Part shown: piece after piece, positions 39,980-50,859 of the stretch
Numbering within the stretch: position 1 is the stretch's first letter
Layout: every line of letters starts with the position of its first letter
From: Membranipora membranacea
Taxonomy: Eukaryota > Bryozoa > Gymnolaemata > Cheilostomatida > Membraniporidae
Direction of reading: 5' to 3'
Assembly: GCA_914767715.1 (NCBI GenBank)
Contig: OU612068.1
Location: 23,994,001 to 24,058,000, forward strand
DNA: 64,000 nt
Position numbers and translations under genes: made by a program
The notes under the pieces: model-generated
Seen by the model: only the letters and a program-made list of their open reading frames with translations
Told to the model about the DNA's origin: nothing
Databases searched by the model: none

Positions 39980-41862
39980 CTGTACTGGCTATATTGAGTT
40001 TCCTGACTACTTGAAACACCAGCTCGGCTTAGCGTTTTGTCGTCACTTTAATTGGGCAAATTTTTAAATGGAAGGCCTATTGCACGAAAATAGCATTGAG
40101 GTGAAACAAATTACCCCATCTGACTGAACTATCGAATATCACCAGCCAGTCTGTTATCTTGCTACTAAAGATTCCTGAGTCGAAAGAGATTTCAAATTGA
40201 TTTAGCTGATAGGGATGCTAGCAGCATGTGTGTTGTGCTGGGCAGTAGCCACTGTTTGCGAAGCTTCCAACCAGAACATGCGCCGACCAGAAAAGGCAGT
40301 TCAAAGCCTGTAACAACAAGAAATGCATAACTGGTAGGAAAAATCATAAAGGCTAGACACATGAGCCAGCTGTACCGACATCTAAGGTAAACCGCTGGAC
40401 TGTCAATAATTCAAATGAATGTATGATTTGTGGTATGCCTTTTGACAGGATTATCATTACATCCTCAGACAGGTATCAAGGGGACTGATAATTAATATGC
40501 AGCCTACTTATAGGCCTACTTTAAGTGGTCCACTAAAATTTATGTTGGGCCATGACATGCCTTTGTTTCTAGATATGTCCATTTAGCTCGTTAGGAAGGC
40601 TAAGCATACAATCTGGCTATCTGGCTATCGTTGGTTGAGGCTTTCATGCTTATTGCAGCTGTATTTGCTGAAAGCTGACTAGTTTCCAGTCATTGCTGAA
40701 AACTGGCAACAACTATGACTACCCAAGGCTATGATAATGAAGGCTACCATTGTATTAAATTAACTTTGAAAAAGCCCAGATGAAATTCAGTATGAACTGA
40801 GGTTAACTGATGTAAAGTTTATCTATAAAGGCCCTAGGCACAAGCACATCATTCTCAGGGTTAACTTAATTTAGTAGCCAGCCACTTGAATCATCATCGG
40901 TATGACACACATCACTCCTAAGTTGATCATGCATGGGGTGAAATCAAGTACTGCATTCTGTCTCATAGCAGTTTTCTTGCAATGAAGACATGCTCGTTAT
41001 CATAATTTGCACAAGCAATGCCAATGGTTTGTGACACGCCACGGTACTGACAAGGAGTACGCCAACGATTACTGACCACAGGCAATACCTACTAAACTAG
41101 AGCAGTCCTCGACTACAGAACAGTACTTAGAAAATAATGATTGGCATACACGAGTTGATTATAAGTATGTATGTAGGCCTATATGTATAGAGGCTAGGCG
41201 TGACCACCTTGGTGGAGGCTGCATATATAGCATCAGCAGAGACCTGGTCACGGTGGTACACCGTAACCTAGCTAGCTCTACACAGGTACAACTACTTAGT
41301 GTCTAATATAGTAAATGGTGTGCTTTCAATATGTATATAACAACCAACTTGAGTCATCATTGTACTGGTTGCGACCTACTCTAGCCTGTCTTGACAAAGC
41401 TGGTCAAGACAAGACAGGCTAATTGCAACCCATCTATGTATGTCTATATGTATGTCTTCATCTATATATATAATAACATACATAAAAAAAACAATAACTT
41501 GATTGATGATAGTCACTCCACTCCACTGTCAGCAATGGTGGTGCCTAAATGTACCCCAAGATAGAAGTAGATTCATTCATTTATAAAGTTTTACTGTTAA
41601 CAATATCTTAATCATACATTTGAAAGTTGAACCAAGGTTAGTTCTTGGATGAACAGTTGATTTATTTATTGTTATTGTGAGTTATGACTGTGAGTGAATT
41701 GTTGTTGTAAGTTCTAAATCTGAAATCCCATGAAATGTTGTTATGATAAATAATAATACAATAATAATATAATATTCATCATAGACCAAATTACTACTCT
41801 TCCAAAACATATATTAATTCATTGTCTATGAGTTATGCCATGGAGTAACAGGTTATACTTAC

Positions 41863-41904
41863 AGTGTTCACAGTAGACATTTATGTAGGAGCTGACAGGC
41901 TGGT
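41863..41904 (-). other. PTP4A: candidate 5' exon of PTP4A
   Basis: On the minus strand a strong pyrimidine-rich acceptor (TTTTGCTGCCTTTGCAG) precedes a 42-nt exon that ends in a consensus GTAAGT donor. It contains ATG followed by five codons (MSTVNT) in phase 0, which would join in frame to the exon opening at 39979 behind a CAG acceptor. It may be a coding or an untranslated leader exon. Confidence 0.5.
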
Positions 41905-43469
41905 CTGCAAAGGCAGCAAAATGAATCAAAATTTGAAAAACTTGGAGATAAATGTGGAATCGATTCTGCTCAGCTGATAGCTTGGTTGTCAATGGTCTTA
42001 CTCGCATCCACATGTAGCCTTTTACAACATAGTTATATTCAGCAAACAATAGGGAATTCCGAATCATATATGTATTGGTACATTGAGGAATAATTGTGAA
42101 TCCACTTTAGATATTATCTTCAATAGTCAGTATCCACAATCACCTCCCCGCCATTCCAATGACTAGTCGAATTACAGATGTGCCAAGAGGTATGACTATT
42201 TCTTGGGCGAAGCTAATTAAAAAGAAGCAGCTATAAATGGCCATTTTGTTGCGGAGTAATCTAGACAAGGAGATCTAGACGAGAAAATTTTATTAATAGA
42301 ATATGGGGGGACAACTCTGAGGATGATAATAATATGGATGAACCAGGGAGGGTGGATGAACTGACCATAATAATTTTTCATTTTAATTTTTTTAAAGGTT
42401 TATATCATTTTCATCTCTATTAAACCAAGGATTAAACAACCTGATGATTGTATTGAATGTTAGGTTGTAAGGTTGCGCCGCTAATTTATACGGCTAAAAT
42501 CCATGAAACTACCCTGGAGTGGATAGTATCGGTGCAGGCTTGGGTAAGTCTTACATATCAGCTGTCGGTGCCTGGTTGGGCAAGTGTAGCAGATTCTGTA
42601 GCTAGCACTGTCTTACTACCGCTGGGACAATATATCTTACTACAGCATATCGATATAGGAGCTACTTTACCCAAAGAGGGATTAACGGGAAGTGAAGTGG
42701 AGTAGTTCCATCTATTGGGTTGATCGCTGTGTGGCTGAGATAAAACAGATCATAGTAAAATTCATGGCATACCGCTCGAGCATCCATGCCGACTAATGTC
42801 AGTATTTATCAATCAGAAATAGTATGTAGTGACGGCTTATTGTTGTTCTAGTTTCACCATTGCCATGATAGAGCACCCCTAACTTCATTGCTACACAGAC
42901 CATCGATATTTAAGTTGTGTGCTTCATTTACTGGTAAACACTAACCTGTGAAATATGGATACGTCATTTTATCGGATAGATCATAAATTGCCACCAGCAT
43001 CTTAATATAGCGCATAGTGACTTATGCTTGAATTCTTTTGGCACACCAAGGAGTTTGGGAATGGTGTACCCATGTAGTTTTGAGCACACTCTCATATTAT
43101 TCCCAAATCATTATGATTTTACTGGAATCATGCACTCTTGGGAAAAGAGTGGATAACTCAATTAAACACCATTTCTGTTGCAGTGTCATGCCAGTAAGAA
43201 AATTTTTAAATAAACATGGCCCTTGCACAATTCCTATTTCAGGTTGTGAGCAGTTGGTGACCTGAGCGCCCAAAAAAATTGATGGCAAAATTGGTGATTT
43301 AATATTTAAGACTTTCCAGAAATGGTTGCTTTGAGACAGTATTGCCGTATGTATTGTATTATTGTCCACAGTCAAAATTCTCCTACTATCAAAGAAAATA
43401 TATTATATGTATTTTTTTAATTGCTGTCTCTTTGAGACAGCTGGACAACTCTTATACCAATGATAATGT

Positions 43470-43504
43470 GCCAGCCGGGAGGTTGGTATCCCACCCTCCC
43501 TGGT
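43470..43504. repeat. hairpin with GGGAGG / CCCTCCC arms
   Basis: CCAGCCGGGAGGTTGG faces CCACCCTCCCTGGTG; same dispersed hairpin family as 29394-29436. Confidence 0.55.
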
Positions 43505-44484
43505 GCCAGCTCATAATGATTATGGTTATTCAGCAGTATCTACCATTACATTACTGAAGTAGGCTTAATGGCAGTTTATCCTCCTTATCTCCATACAGGA
43601 TTTATGTATCCCTGAAGCCGACAAAACAGAAGTGTAGATTGTGGATTATATACCTCTGGCTTCGCTTTATTCCCTTCGACTACAATTATCTCCCCTGTCA
43701 TTTAACTAACATGGAGGAAGTGTAATTAAACGTGTTAAATCTCAATTTTTACCTCCGCCCCTTAGGCCTGGACTCCCTGATTTGAGCCACTCAGCAAGTT
43801 GGGGCTGAGACTTCTGATATCATGAACTTTTCATGCCATAACTGCCAAGCTGTAACTTCAAGTACTTACTGCTTTCAAAGTAGGCATAAACTAATGTTCG
43901 TACACATATTATCGATGTATCATCATCCGGGGTGCCACAAAAATCCGAAAACCAGAGAGTTTATGGTGTTGAACAATATTGTTGACGCAGCTTTTCATAT
44001 ATAGTCCGTATTTGAGTGCCATTTTAAATCACAGCTAAAAAAGGAAGCTCTGTTATCAGGGAGTCTACACAGAGATAACCATCTGCTAAATTTTTCAACG
44101 TGTTGTTATCTTTACTGTGAGCAGCTGTTTCGCATGATCACATCTCACATCAAATGTCAAAAGTTTTCTAAAGTCCCATTTTCACTGTTTTTTTTCTGTT
44201 TTGACAACTTCCTTCTTATGCATTCCATTGAGATTACTGATCAAGTAATGGGTACATTACTGTCAGCGCCTGCCAGCAAGTGTCAGCAGTTTTGATGCCT
44301 TTAGCAGAATTAAATCAGATTGTTTACTGTTTCTGTCATCTATCTAGAGATATGCCAAAACTGCTACGCCTACAGACTGGATTGGATGATTGCATGTGAT
44401 CACTTTCAATTTGTTTATCAAGAACTTTATTAGGTCGACAATTCTTGACTGCGCAAGTCAAAAGTATATCGCTGCTGAGAAACC

Positions 44485-47400
44485 ATGGAGGTATCTTTTG
44501 GATGGTAAGTCATAAATTATATTACTTTCGAAGTCCAAAAATCTAATTCTGGTACGGGTACATTGATATTGTCTAGGATAATCAGAGGTTATCTCATTTG
44601 CTCAGCAAATATTTGTGTAGATGGTTGTTCGGTTTTATATTAATTGGTGGAGGAATTCCACTTGAGAGATAATACAGCTAGCTCAAGAATCTTGGCTGCT
44701 CATGTATCATGTTTCACTTTCAAGACAGCTTTCCTTCTGACCACCGTTACAATGTTCCACATCACACTACCGACTGTTACATCTAAAGATATAACTCTGA
44801 AGACAGAGAGGGTGATTGACGAGCTACTAAAGAAAAACTTGGAGCAGGACTTCAACTTCAACTTCAAACTCTCAGACTGTGATTCAACTCCTGGAAATCA
44901 GCAGACACCACAGACTAAACTTTCATCAAATTTTATATTTGTCTAAAAATGGCAAGTACTGGAAGCTCCAAAGGGACCTGTCTGTACCCCAAAATGGAAC
45001 CTTTTGGTGTGCCTGTTGATGTCAGTTTTAACACTGTTCAATGATATCTTGCGTTCCCTAGGTATAGGGTTAAGAGATATTGCAAAATACATGCAATATA
45101 AGACGCTTCTGCTCATAAAATTTCAAGATCAATAGTTTATAATTTATCCATTTAGCTAAGATTGACCTCGAGTGCAGCATCGAATCAAAGTACTGCATCT
45201 AATGGAGGTGATGATGAGCATGTGATAAGACGTAGAGCAGCTCCAGATTCAGATGACTCTCACTATGATGTCCACAGCTTAACATTAGATGGTAAGAGGT
45301 CATTCTCAAACCAGAAATCAATGCTCTCCAGAACAAACCTTCCTATAATAACTTTCTCTTTGCTGCGGATAGTCCAATGTTTTCATGTGTTGAGTTCTTA
45401 AATTTGGACGGATGAATAAAATAGCTTAGACTTAAAAAACATGACATTTAGTATTCTAAAACTCAATCGGGTAATTGATTTCAAAATATATCAGGGTTCA
45501 CCTGTGACTGTTGCGCACAGAAACTCAAATTTTTATATAAACAGACCAATGTGGTGCGCGAAACACGTCAATGGCACTAAAATATATCTGGTAGGCCTAT
45601 ATTAGTTATAGAAATTATACCTCTAATAAGCTCCATGTGCAAAGATGGTAAAGATGGTGCCAACGGACGGGATGGTCGTGATGGAATCAATGGAATTGGA
45701 ATTAACGGAAAAGATGGGAAAGATGGAAAAGATGGAATTGATGGAAAAGATGGTAAGCCCATTAAATTTTCTTCGGCTCACGAACTGACTATTATTACCT
45801 ATCTATAACAAAATCACATATCACACCACTCATAACTTGCTTTAATTTATAGAACATTGATTTAGCTTCTTGTTATCGTGGATCTAGTACTAAGATACAT
45901 AAAGCTAAATACAAATTTGACTGCATTTTGTGTTGGTCATTGTCTTTCCGCTGTGCTTTCCAATTGTACAACCAAGGTACAACACTTGGTACAACACATG
46001 TGAGCAATTTTTAAATGCAAGATAATTGTTTAGCCTTGTGTACGACCTCCAGGCATGAGTCTCTGTTGTGGAAAGTCTAAAAGATTTTGTTCAAATATTA
46101 TCATACAGCGTCATTTGTGTGATTTGAGTCGCTCAGGCCTTTTCCTGTGTCAAGAAAAGTCTTTGATGGGGATATTTGGATGCATCCATCAGCCAGTCAT
46201 GTCTAAGCATGCTCCAGGAACAATGATTTATATTACCAATTAGGTTGTCACAATGTTAAAGATTGATTGACTCAAATTTCTAGCAGCACTAAATTCAAAT
46301 AGTCCAACTTGGTTACCCCTCATTCCACACATTGATGTTTTATTGAAATTTCATGTATATATAGGGAGAGACGGGTTGCAGGGTCTACCCGGGAGTGATG
46401 GAGATGATGGTAGCCCTGGGCTTCAAGGCCCTCCTGGTCAGCCTGGGTAACCTGGGCAACAGGAAGCCCAGGCTTTTTTCATTGTAGAAGAGCAGAGTAT
46501 TTGACCAAGGAGTTGTCTCTAACTCCTTGATTTGACTTATTAGTGAGCAATCATTCAGTATCAAGTCTCGACTTAATAGAGGAGAAAGAATAGAATAAAG
46601 TTTTATTTTGAAATGATACCTCAAATCAGGTAGAAGTGAGATTAAACTGGTTATTTCAAACAACTATACCCATAGACTTAATATACTATATATATATACT
46701 ATATATATTAAGTCTATGGCTATACCCAACACAATATCTTTTTTTCATACTGTGTTACTAATATTAAATGTGGAAAGTGATAAATAGTGATTGCATTCAA
46801 TTGGATTTAAACATTTGGATGCACATGTGAGGGAAACTCCATGTGGAAAATGCTCGTTGGTCCCACAATTACACGAAGACATCATAAATGTAATAATTCA
46901 TTTTATCATAAAGTCTATATGATCCACGTAGTTGATTTATTTTCACAATTTTCAAGTAACTTTATTTGCAGGTTTTGCTGCCGGGAGTGCTTTTGGTAAT
47001 ACAGGTGGAGGTGTGAACTACCAGTGTCTCCATCTACAGCCAGAGTATAACTCTTACTACACTAGCAGTGGGGACTTCAGTGTTATATCTGGTGCTGAGT
47101 ATGAGTCTTACACAAACTATGGAATATTCCCCAGTGCAGCTCATAACCAGAATGTACCATGTGCTCGCTGTTATACACAGAGATCAGCTGTAGTGATGAT
47201 ACCTTCTAGAAGAAGCTGTCCCTCTGAGTGGACCAAGGAATATGAAGGTGAGTCATTGGGTAACACAACAATGCTGACCTTAGTGATCTCGTTGTTCCAT
47301 CAACAATGCAACAAAAAAGCCTCCAACTCTCTTTTTTTTGCTTCTATCTTAATTTTCTATACACATGAATTCTTAGAGTATGTTGTCGACTGTTTTTAGG

Positions 47401-47611
47401 TTATTTGATGTCAGCTTATAACGCTCATTCTCGCCCGATGACATACGAATGCGTCGACCAAGACCCAGAATACATAGCAGGACACAGTGGTAGCACTAAC
47501 GAAGCTCTCTTCTACTTTGTAACACCAGATTGTGACGGCGAGGGGACAACCGGACACTGTCCTCCTTATGCCAGTAACAAACAGCTTACCTGTGTCGTCT
47601 GCTCAAAATAA
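44485..47611 (+). pseudogene. decayed short-chain (spongin-like) collagen paralogue
   Basis: Segments homologous to the intact minus-strand collagen gene appear in the same order: ATG exon 44485-44504, hydrophobic exon from about 44726, 45156-45291 (VIRRRAAPDSDDSHYDV), 45612-45752 and 46365-46450 (Gly-X-Y), 46972-47247 and 47400-47611 (C-terminal cysteine-rich domain). Four defects are visible. Joining the first two exons gives TGA at once. The coiled-coil part of exon 2 is replaced by unrelated sequence. The second collagen exon meets an in-frame TAA at 46448 where the intact gene continues. The rest of that exon, about 275 nt including YTRWGRISCDG, is missing. A GTAACC donor just before the stop would not restore phase. 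The last two exons are open and the same length as in the intact copy, so decay may be recent or a truncated secreted product may persist. Confidence 0.75.
46670..46719. repeat. 50-bp palindrome CCATAGACTTA...TAAGTCTATGG
   Basis: An almost pure A/T centre is bounded by perfect 11-bp inverted ends; CTATAC flanks it on both sides and may be a target-site duplication. It sits in an intron of the decayed collagen copy. Confidence 0.6.
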
Positions 47612-48280
47612 AATTCCTTCTTGGTCTATCATTACAGGACTTAGCATTGGAGTTAAGGATTGACTGCTCTTAATAATAATGTTTAAAGCGAAACTATACC
47701 TCGACATCCAAATACTTGCCAATAACCATCTTTGCAATGAGAGGGGTTTTACACCTCAACTGATACTCTCGAGCTTTTAAAACTCAAGGTGGTCTGCCGC
47801 CAGCCTTTTATCTGCTATGTCAAGACAACTATTACTGTTATTTTCCAATATGGTGAGAGATGACAATACTAATTCTTGTCAATCGTATGATTCTTTTTAT
47901 ACATCTACCTAATACCAATTACTATTTTTGCTGATGTTTTCAGTCCTATTATCCAATTATCTAGCTCCAGAATACACAAGAATAATTTAAACAAATTCAA
48001 TCCAATATAAATAAGACCAGTATGGTCTACTTCTGCTCTTTTACTTTTGAGACTACGGGAGGCTACATATGTCTTCGATTTTCTTAGTACTCCCAATTAC
48101 AAAAATGTTGCATTTTTCGCAAATTACCTGTCTTTCTATCAGCAACTGAACCCTAGACCAAAAATAACTATTTTCCCAAAATTTTCAAAAAATTTTCGTT
48201 GCAAATACACCAGATAATATTTACAGGACTCATTTTCACTGACAGCAACCCTAAATGAAGATTAGACAATATGTATGCAT

Positions 48281-48688
48281 CAGTGGCGTATATTAGCAAT
48301 CACGGACCACGGATATCCCTCTATCAAAATCCTTGATTACATTGTGCAAGCCAGGCTGAATAGCTTAGTGTGTAGAGCGGCTGCCTGGTATTCACTGTTA
48401 ATTAAGAATGTTGTGGGTTTGAATCCCAAGAAAGACAGATTTTTTTCAAATGGGTGCTTTATAACTGGAGCATTTTTACTTTTCCCAAGGGGGAATGTCT
48501 TATAAGTGAGGAATTACGGTACATACAGAGTTTGACTTCTGACCTTGAGCTGGACAAGCCAATCATAAGCCCGGTGTATTGACACACCCTCCCCGCCACG
48601 CCTACGGCGTGTTGATCGGGCTGCGCCCGATCATTATGCTCATCTCTAAAAAGTCAGTGAGTGAAATTTTTTAGAATATACGCCCCTG
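48281..48688. mobile_element. hAT-like non-autonomous element with 8-bp target duplication
   Basis: The element begins CAGTGGCGTATATT and ends AATATACGCCCCTG, imperfect terminal inverted repeats of 14 bp. GTATGCAT directly flanks it on both sides (48273-48280 and 48689-48696), an exact 8-bp duplication. TIRs starting CAG-GGCG and 8-bp duplications are typical of hAT-superfamily transposons. It is 408 bp with no transposase frame. Inside lies a tRNA-like block and, near 48604-48635, GC-rich hairpins (CACGCCTACGGCGTG, GATCGGGCTGCGCCCGATC). Confidence 0.8.
48352..48432 (+). repeat. tRNA-like block inside the hAT-like element
   Basis: An A-box-like TAGCTTAGTGTGTAGAGCGG and a B-box-like GGGTTTGAATCCC are spaced as in a tRNA gene. 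The arms do not fold into a clean cloverleaf, so it reads as a tRNA-derived segment, possibly a SINE head captured by the DNA element. Confidence 0.55.
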
Positions 48689-49159
48689 GTATGCATTTAG
48701 AAACTGCTTCCACTCTACTGGTATAGCCTGCTGCTGATCAAAAATACAAACAAAACACAGGCAAGTTTCATAAGCATTACAGAAATTAAAAAACAAACGC
48801 TATCACACAAACTGATTATTTTTGAGTGTAGAAACCACCAAAACGAGGACAATTAATAGTAAATTATTTTGTTCTAGGATTAGGTTTGGGTGTCCCACCG
48901 TCCCTGCTTCATCCACCTCAGATGTGTCTAGTATCAGTAAGCCATTGATTTCTTGTAGGCTATTTTCTTGATGGAGGTGATATGCTAAGAGAAAAATATA
49001 CAAGAGCCAAGTACAACACTAAATGCTTAGCACTGCTGACACACGTAACCTGAAGTTCATCGTTCATCATGTGTGATCCAGTCATTATTAGAGGATTTTA
49101 AATACAATGATCAGGCATTTGGTTTTGAGTGCATTAAGGCTGTCTTGTTGGTAGTTGCC

Positions 49160-49240
49160 TACCCTTGGCATTCATCGATCATTCTCTGTCCAACAGACGG
49201 TGGTTCAAATTCTACTACAGTTTTGCGTCTTTTGTGATTG
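49160..49240 (+). repeat. degenerate tRNA-like relic
   Basis: An A-box-like TTGGTAGTTGCCTAC is followed by a B-box-like GGTTCAAATTC at tRNA-like spacing. Low sequence conservation; probably a SINE fragment. Confidence 0.35.
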
Positions 49241-49389
49241 TGATAGCTGTAGCTGATTTTGTGAGCAGATGAAAAGCTGTTGGGATTATGCAGGTTTATG
49301 GTTTATGACAACAGTAATTTAAGTCGTAGTGATCTCATCCCTAGAGGTATATTATTGGCAGATTCGTGCTCAAAGAAGAGGAATAGTAC

Positions 49390-49478
49390 ACCCGAGGGTG
49401 CTGGGGGCTGGAACAATCATCCTTGAAAGCTCCCTTAATAGCAAGTGTGCTAACCAATTGCGCCATCTCACCACCCCC
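49390..49478 (-). repeat. tRNA-like relic or SINE head
   Basis: On the minus strand GATGGCGCAATTGGTTAGCA resembles a tRNA A-box and D-arm, with GGGGG/CCCCC at the ends. The T-arm is poor, so a working tRNA gene is unlikely. Confidence 0.4.
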
Positions 49479-50288
49479 AAAAACGAATGGGTTTATGGTG
49501 TTAATTAGAATGCCCGCTTTTCACTACTCAGAGTTATGTCTCTCATCCTACAGATAACATTAACAGGGTGACCTTCATTGACAGCAGTCAACAAGATACT
49601 GAGGCCATCATATCATTGGAATGCAGAAGAAGGAAAAGTCAGCATTGACGAATAACATAAACAACAATTATTAAATATCTGACAGATGCTATAATCACAG
49701 AGTTATATCACTAGGCCATGTCCAGTAGAAATGGTACCCGAATTCACTGCTATCTACAGATGGATATAAAGAGAAGGTGAAATGATTTAGTGAAGTTTTC
49801 TTATTAGATACAATATTCTCATGTGACAATAAAAGTGGACTATGGGGTGCTTTCGGTAAAAATGAAACTAAAAGACATTCATAAAAATTATTGTCACGAT
49901 TACTGCATAAAAAAGTTAACAAAGCTCTGACACTGCTTCTCAGTGCGACATTGCTTCAGTCTAAAAATGCTAACAGTACAAGAGAAGGTTCGGGTGGCAC
50001 CATAGACTTAATATGTTCAAATGTTCCTGTTATGCTGTGGGTAGGTTGGTATAAAATGGGAATCAAGCAGGTTGATATAAAACAATCACCAGTAGTTGAT
50101 AAACCGAGAACAATTGATGAACGCTTCATAGTTGAACTCAGGAATAGTTGAACTCAGGAATAGATCAGGCATTATTGTCAAAATAGACAAAACTGTTCGT
50201 TTCCATCTGGTTCAGACATTATTGCTCTATTACTGATCAACCAGAGCAACTCGAAATGCATGCAAATTTGATTAAATTCATTTGTGAT

Positions 50289-50833
50289 TGTAACGGTCAG
50301 CGAATACCATATCATGGCTGATAATTATGACTAAACACGTACACAAATCCTAAAGCTATCTCATGTAAAACCTCCCATTATAGCATAGTGAAAGCTTTTT
50401 TCATTGTTCATTTGTACATTGACTACATGTACCATAATAATTTCACTCTTTGCCATGAGCTCCTTCGGAGCAGATCATCATCTAGCTATTAGCTCATGGC
50501 AGATTGTCACATTCAAAACCTTTGAACTTTTATCAGAATTAGTTAGTAGCCTTATTTGCACACAGTACGTTACGTCAGCTGATTTTAAATAAAAGTTAAA
50601 AGGTTTTGAATGTGACAATCTGCCATGAGCTAATAGCTAGATGATGATCTGCTCCGAAGGAGCTCATGGCAAAGAGTGAAATCATTATGGTACATGTAGT
50701 CAATGTACAAATGAACAATGAAGAAAGCTTTCACTATGCTATAATGGGAGGTTTTACATGAGATAGCTTTAGGATTTGTGTACGTGTTTAGTCATAATTT
50801 TCAGTCATGATATGGTATTCGCTGACCGTTACA
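50289..50833. mobile_element. fold-back element with ~240-bp near-identical inverted arms
   Basis: The left arm (about 50289-50530) and right arm (about 50590-50833) are reverse complements with about five mismatches in my reading; the loop is about 70 bp. The ends are TGTAACGG...CCGTTACA and GTGAT flanks both sides (50284-50288, 50834-50838), a possible 5-bp target duplication. Each arm contains a smaller inverted repeat (GCCATGAGCT...AGCTCATGGC). There is no coding frame. It lies about 20 bp beyond the collagen stop codon, so the collagen mRNA 3' end probably reads into it. Confidence 0.85.
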
Positions 50834-50859
50834 GTGATCCTAGGTGGGCTGGTAGCCAC

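Larger units (their letters stand above)
39980..44484. other. upstream region of PTP4A and of the left collagen copy
   Basis: These two genes diverge from here. One candidate PTP4A exon (41863-41904), a hairpin at 41381-41420 (TAGCCTGTCTTGAC and its complement) and a short hairpin at 43470-43504 are visible. A plus-strand frame at 42457-42705 reads partly like coding but has no supporting splice sites. Confidence 0.45.
47612..50288. other. region between the convergent collagen genes
   Basis: No gene is supported. It contains a hAT-like element (48281-48688) and two further tRNA-like relics near 49.2 and 49.45 kb. A 63-codon minus-strand frame at 47905-48096 and an 86-codon plus-strand frame at 49891-50151 lack splice or domain support. 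Confidence 0.5.

Noticed and set aside
39602-40067. Plus-strand frames of 131 and 107 codons
   Set aside because: They are antisense to the first PTP4A exon, which has clear homology and splice sites on the minus strand.
42457-42705. Plus-strand 82-codon frame
   Set aside because: Both strands are open and neither matches a known family or has splice support.
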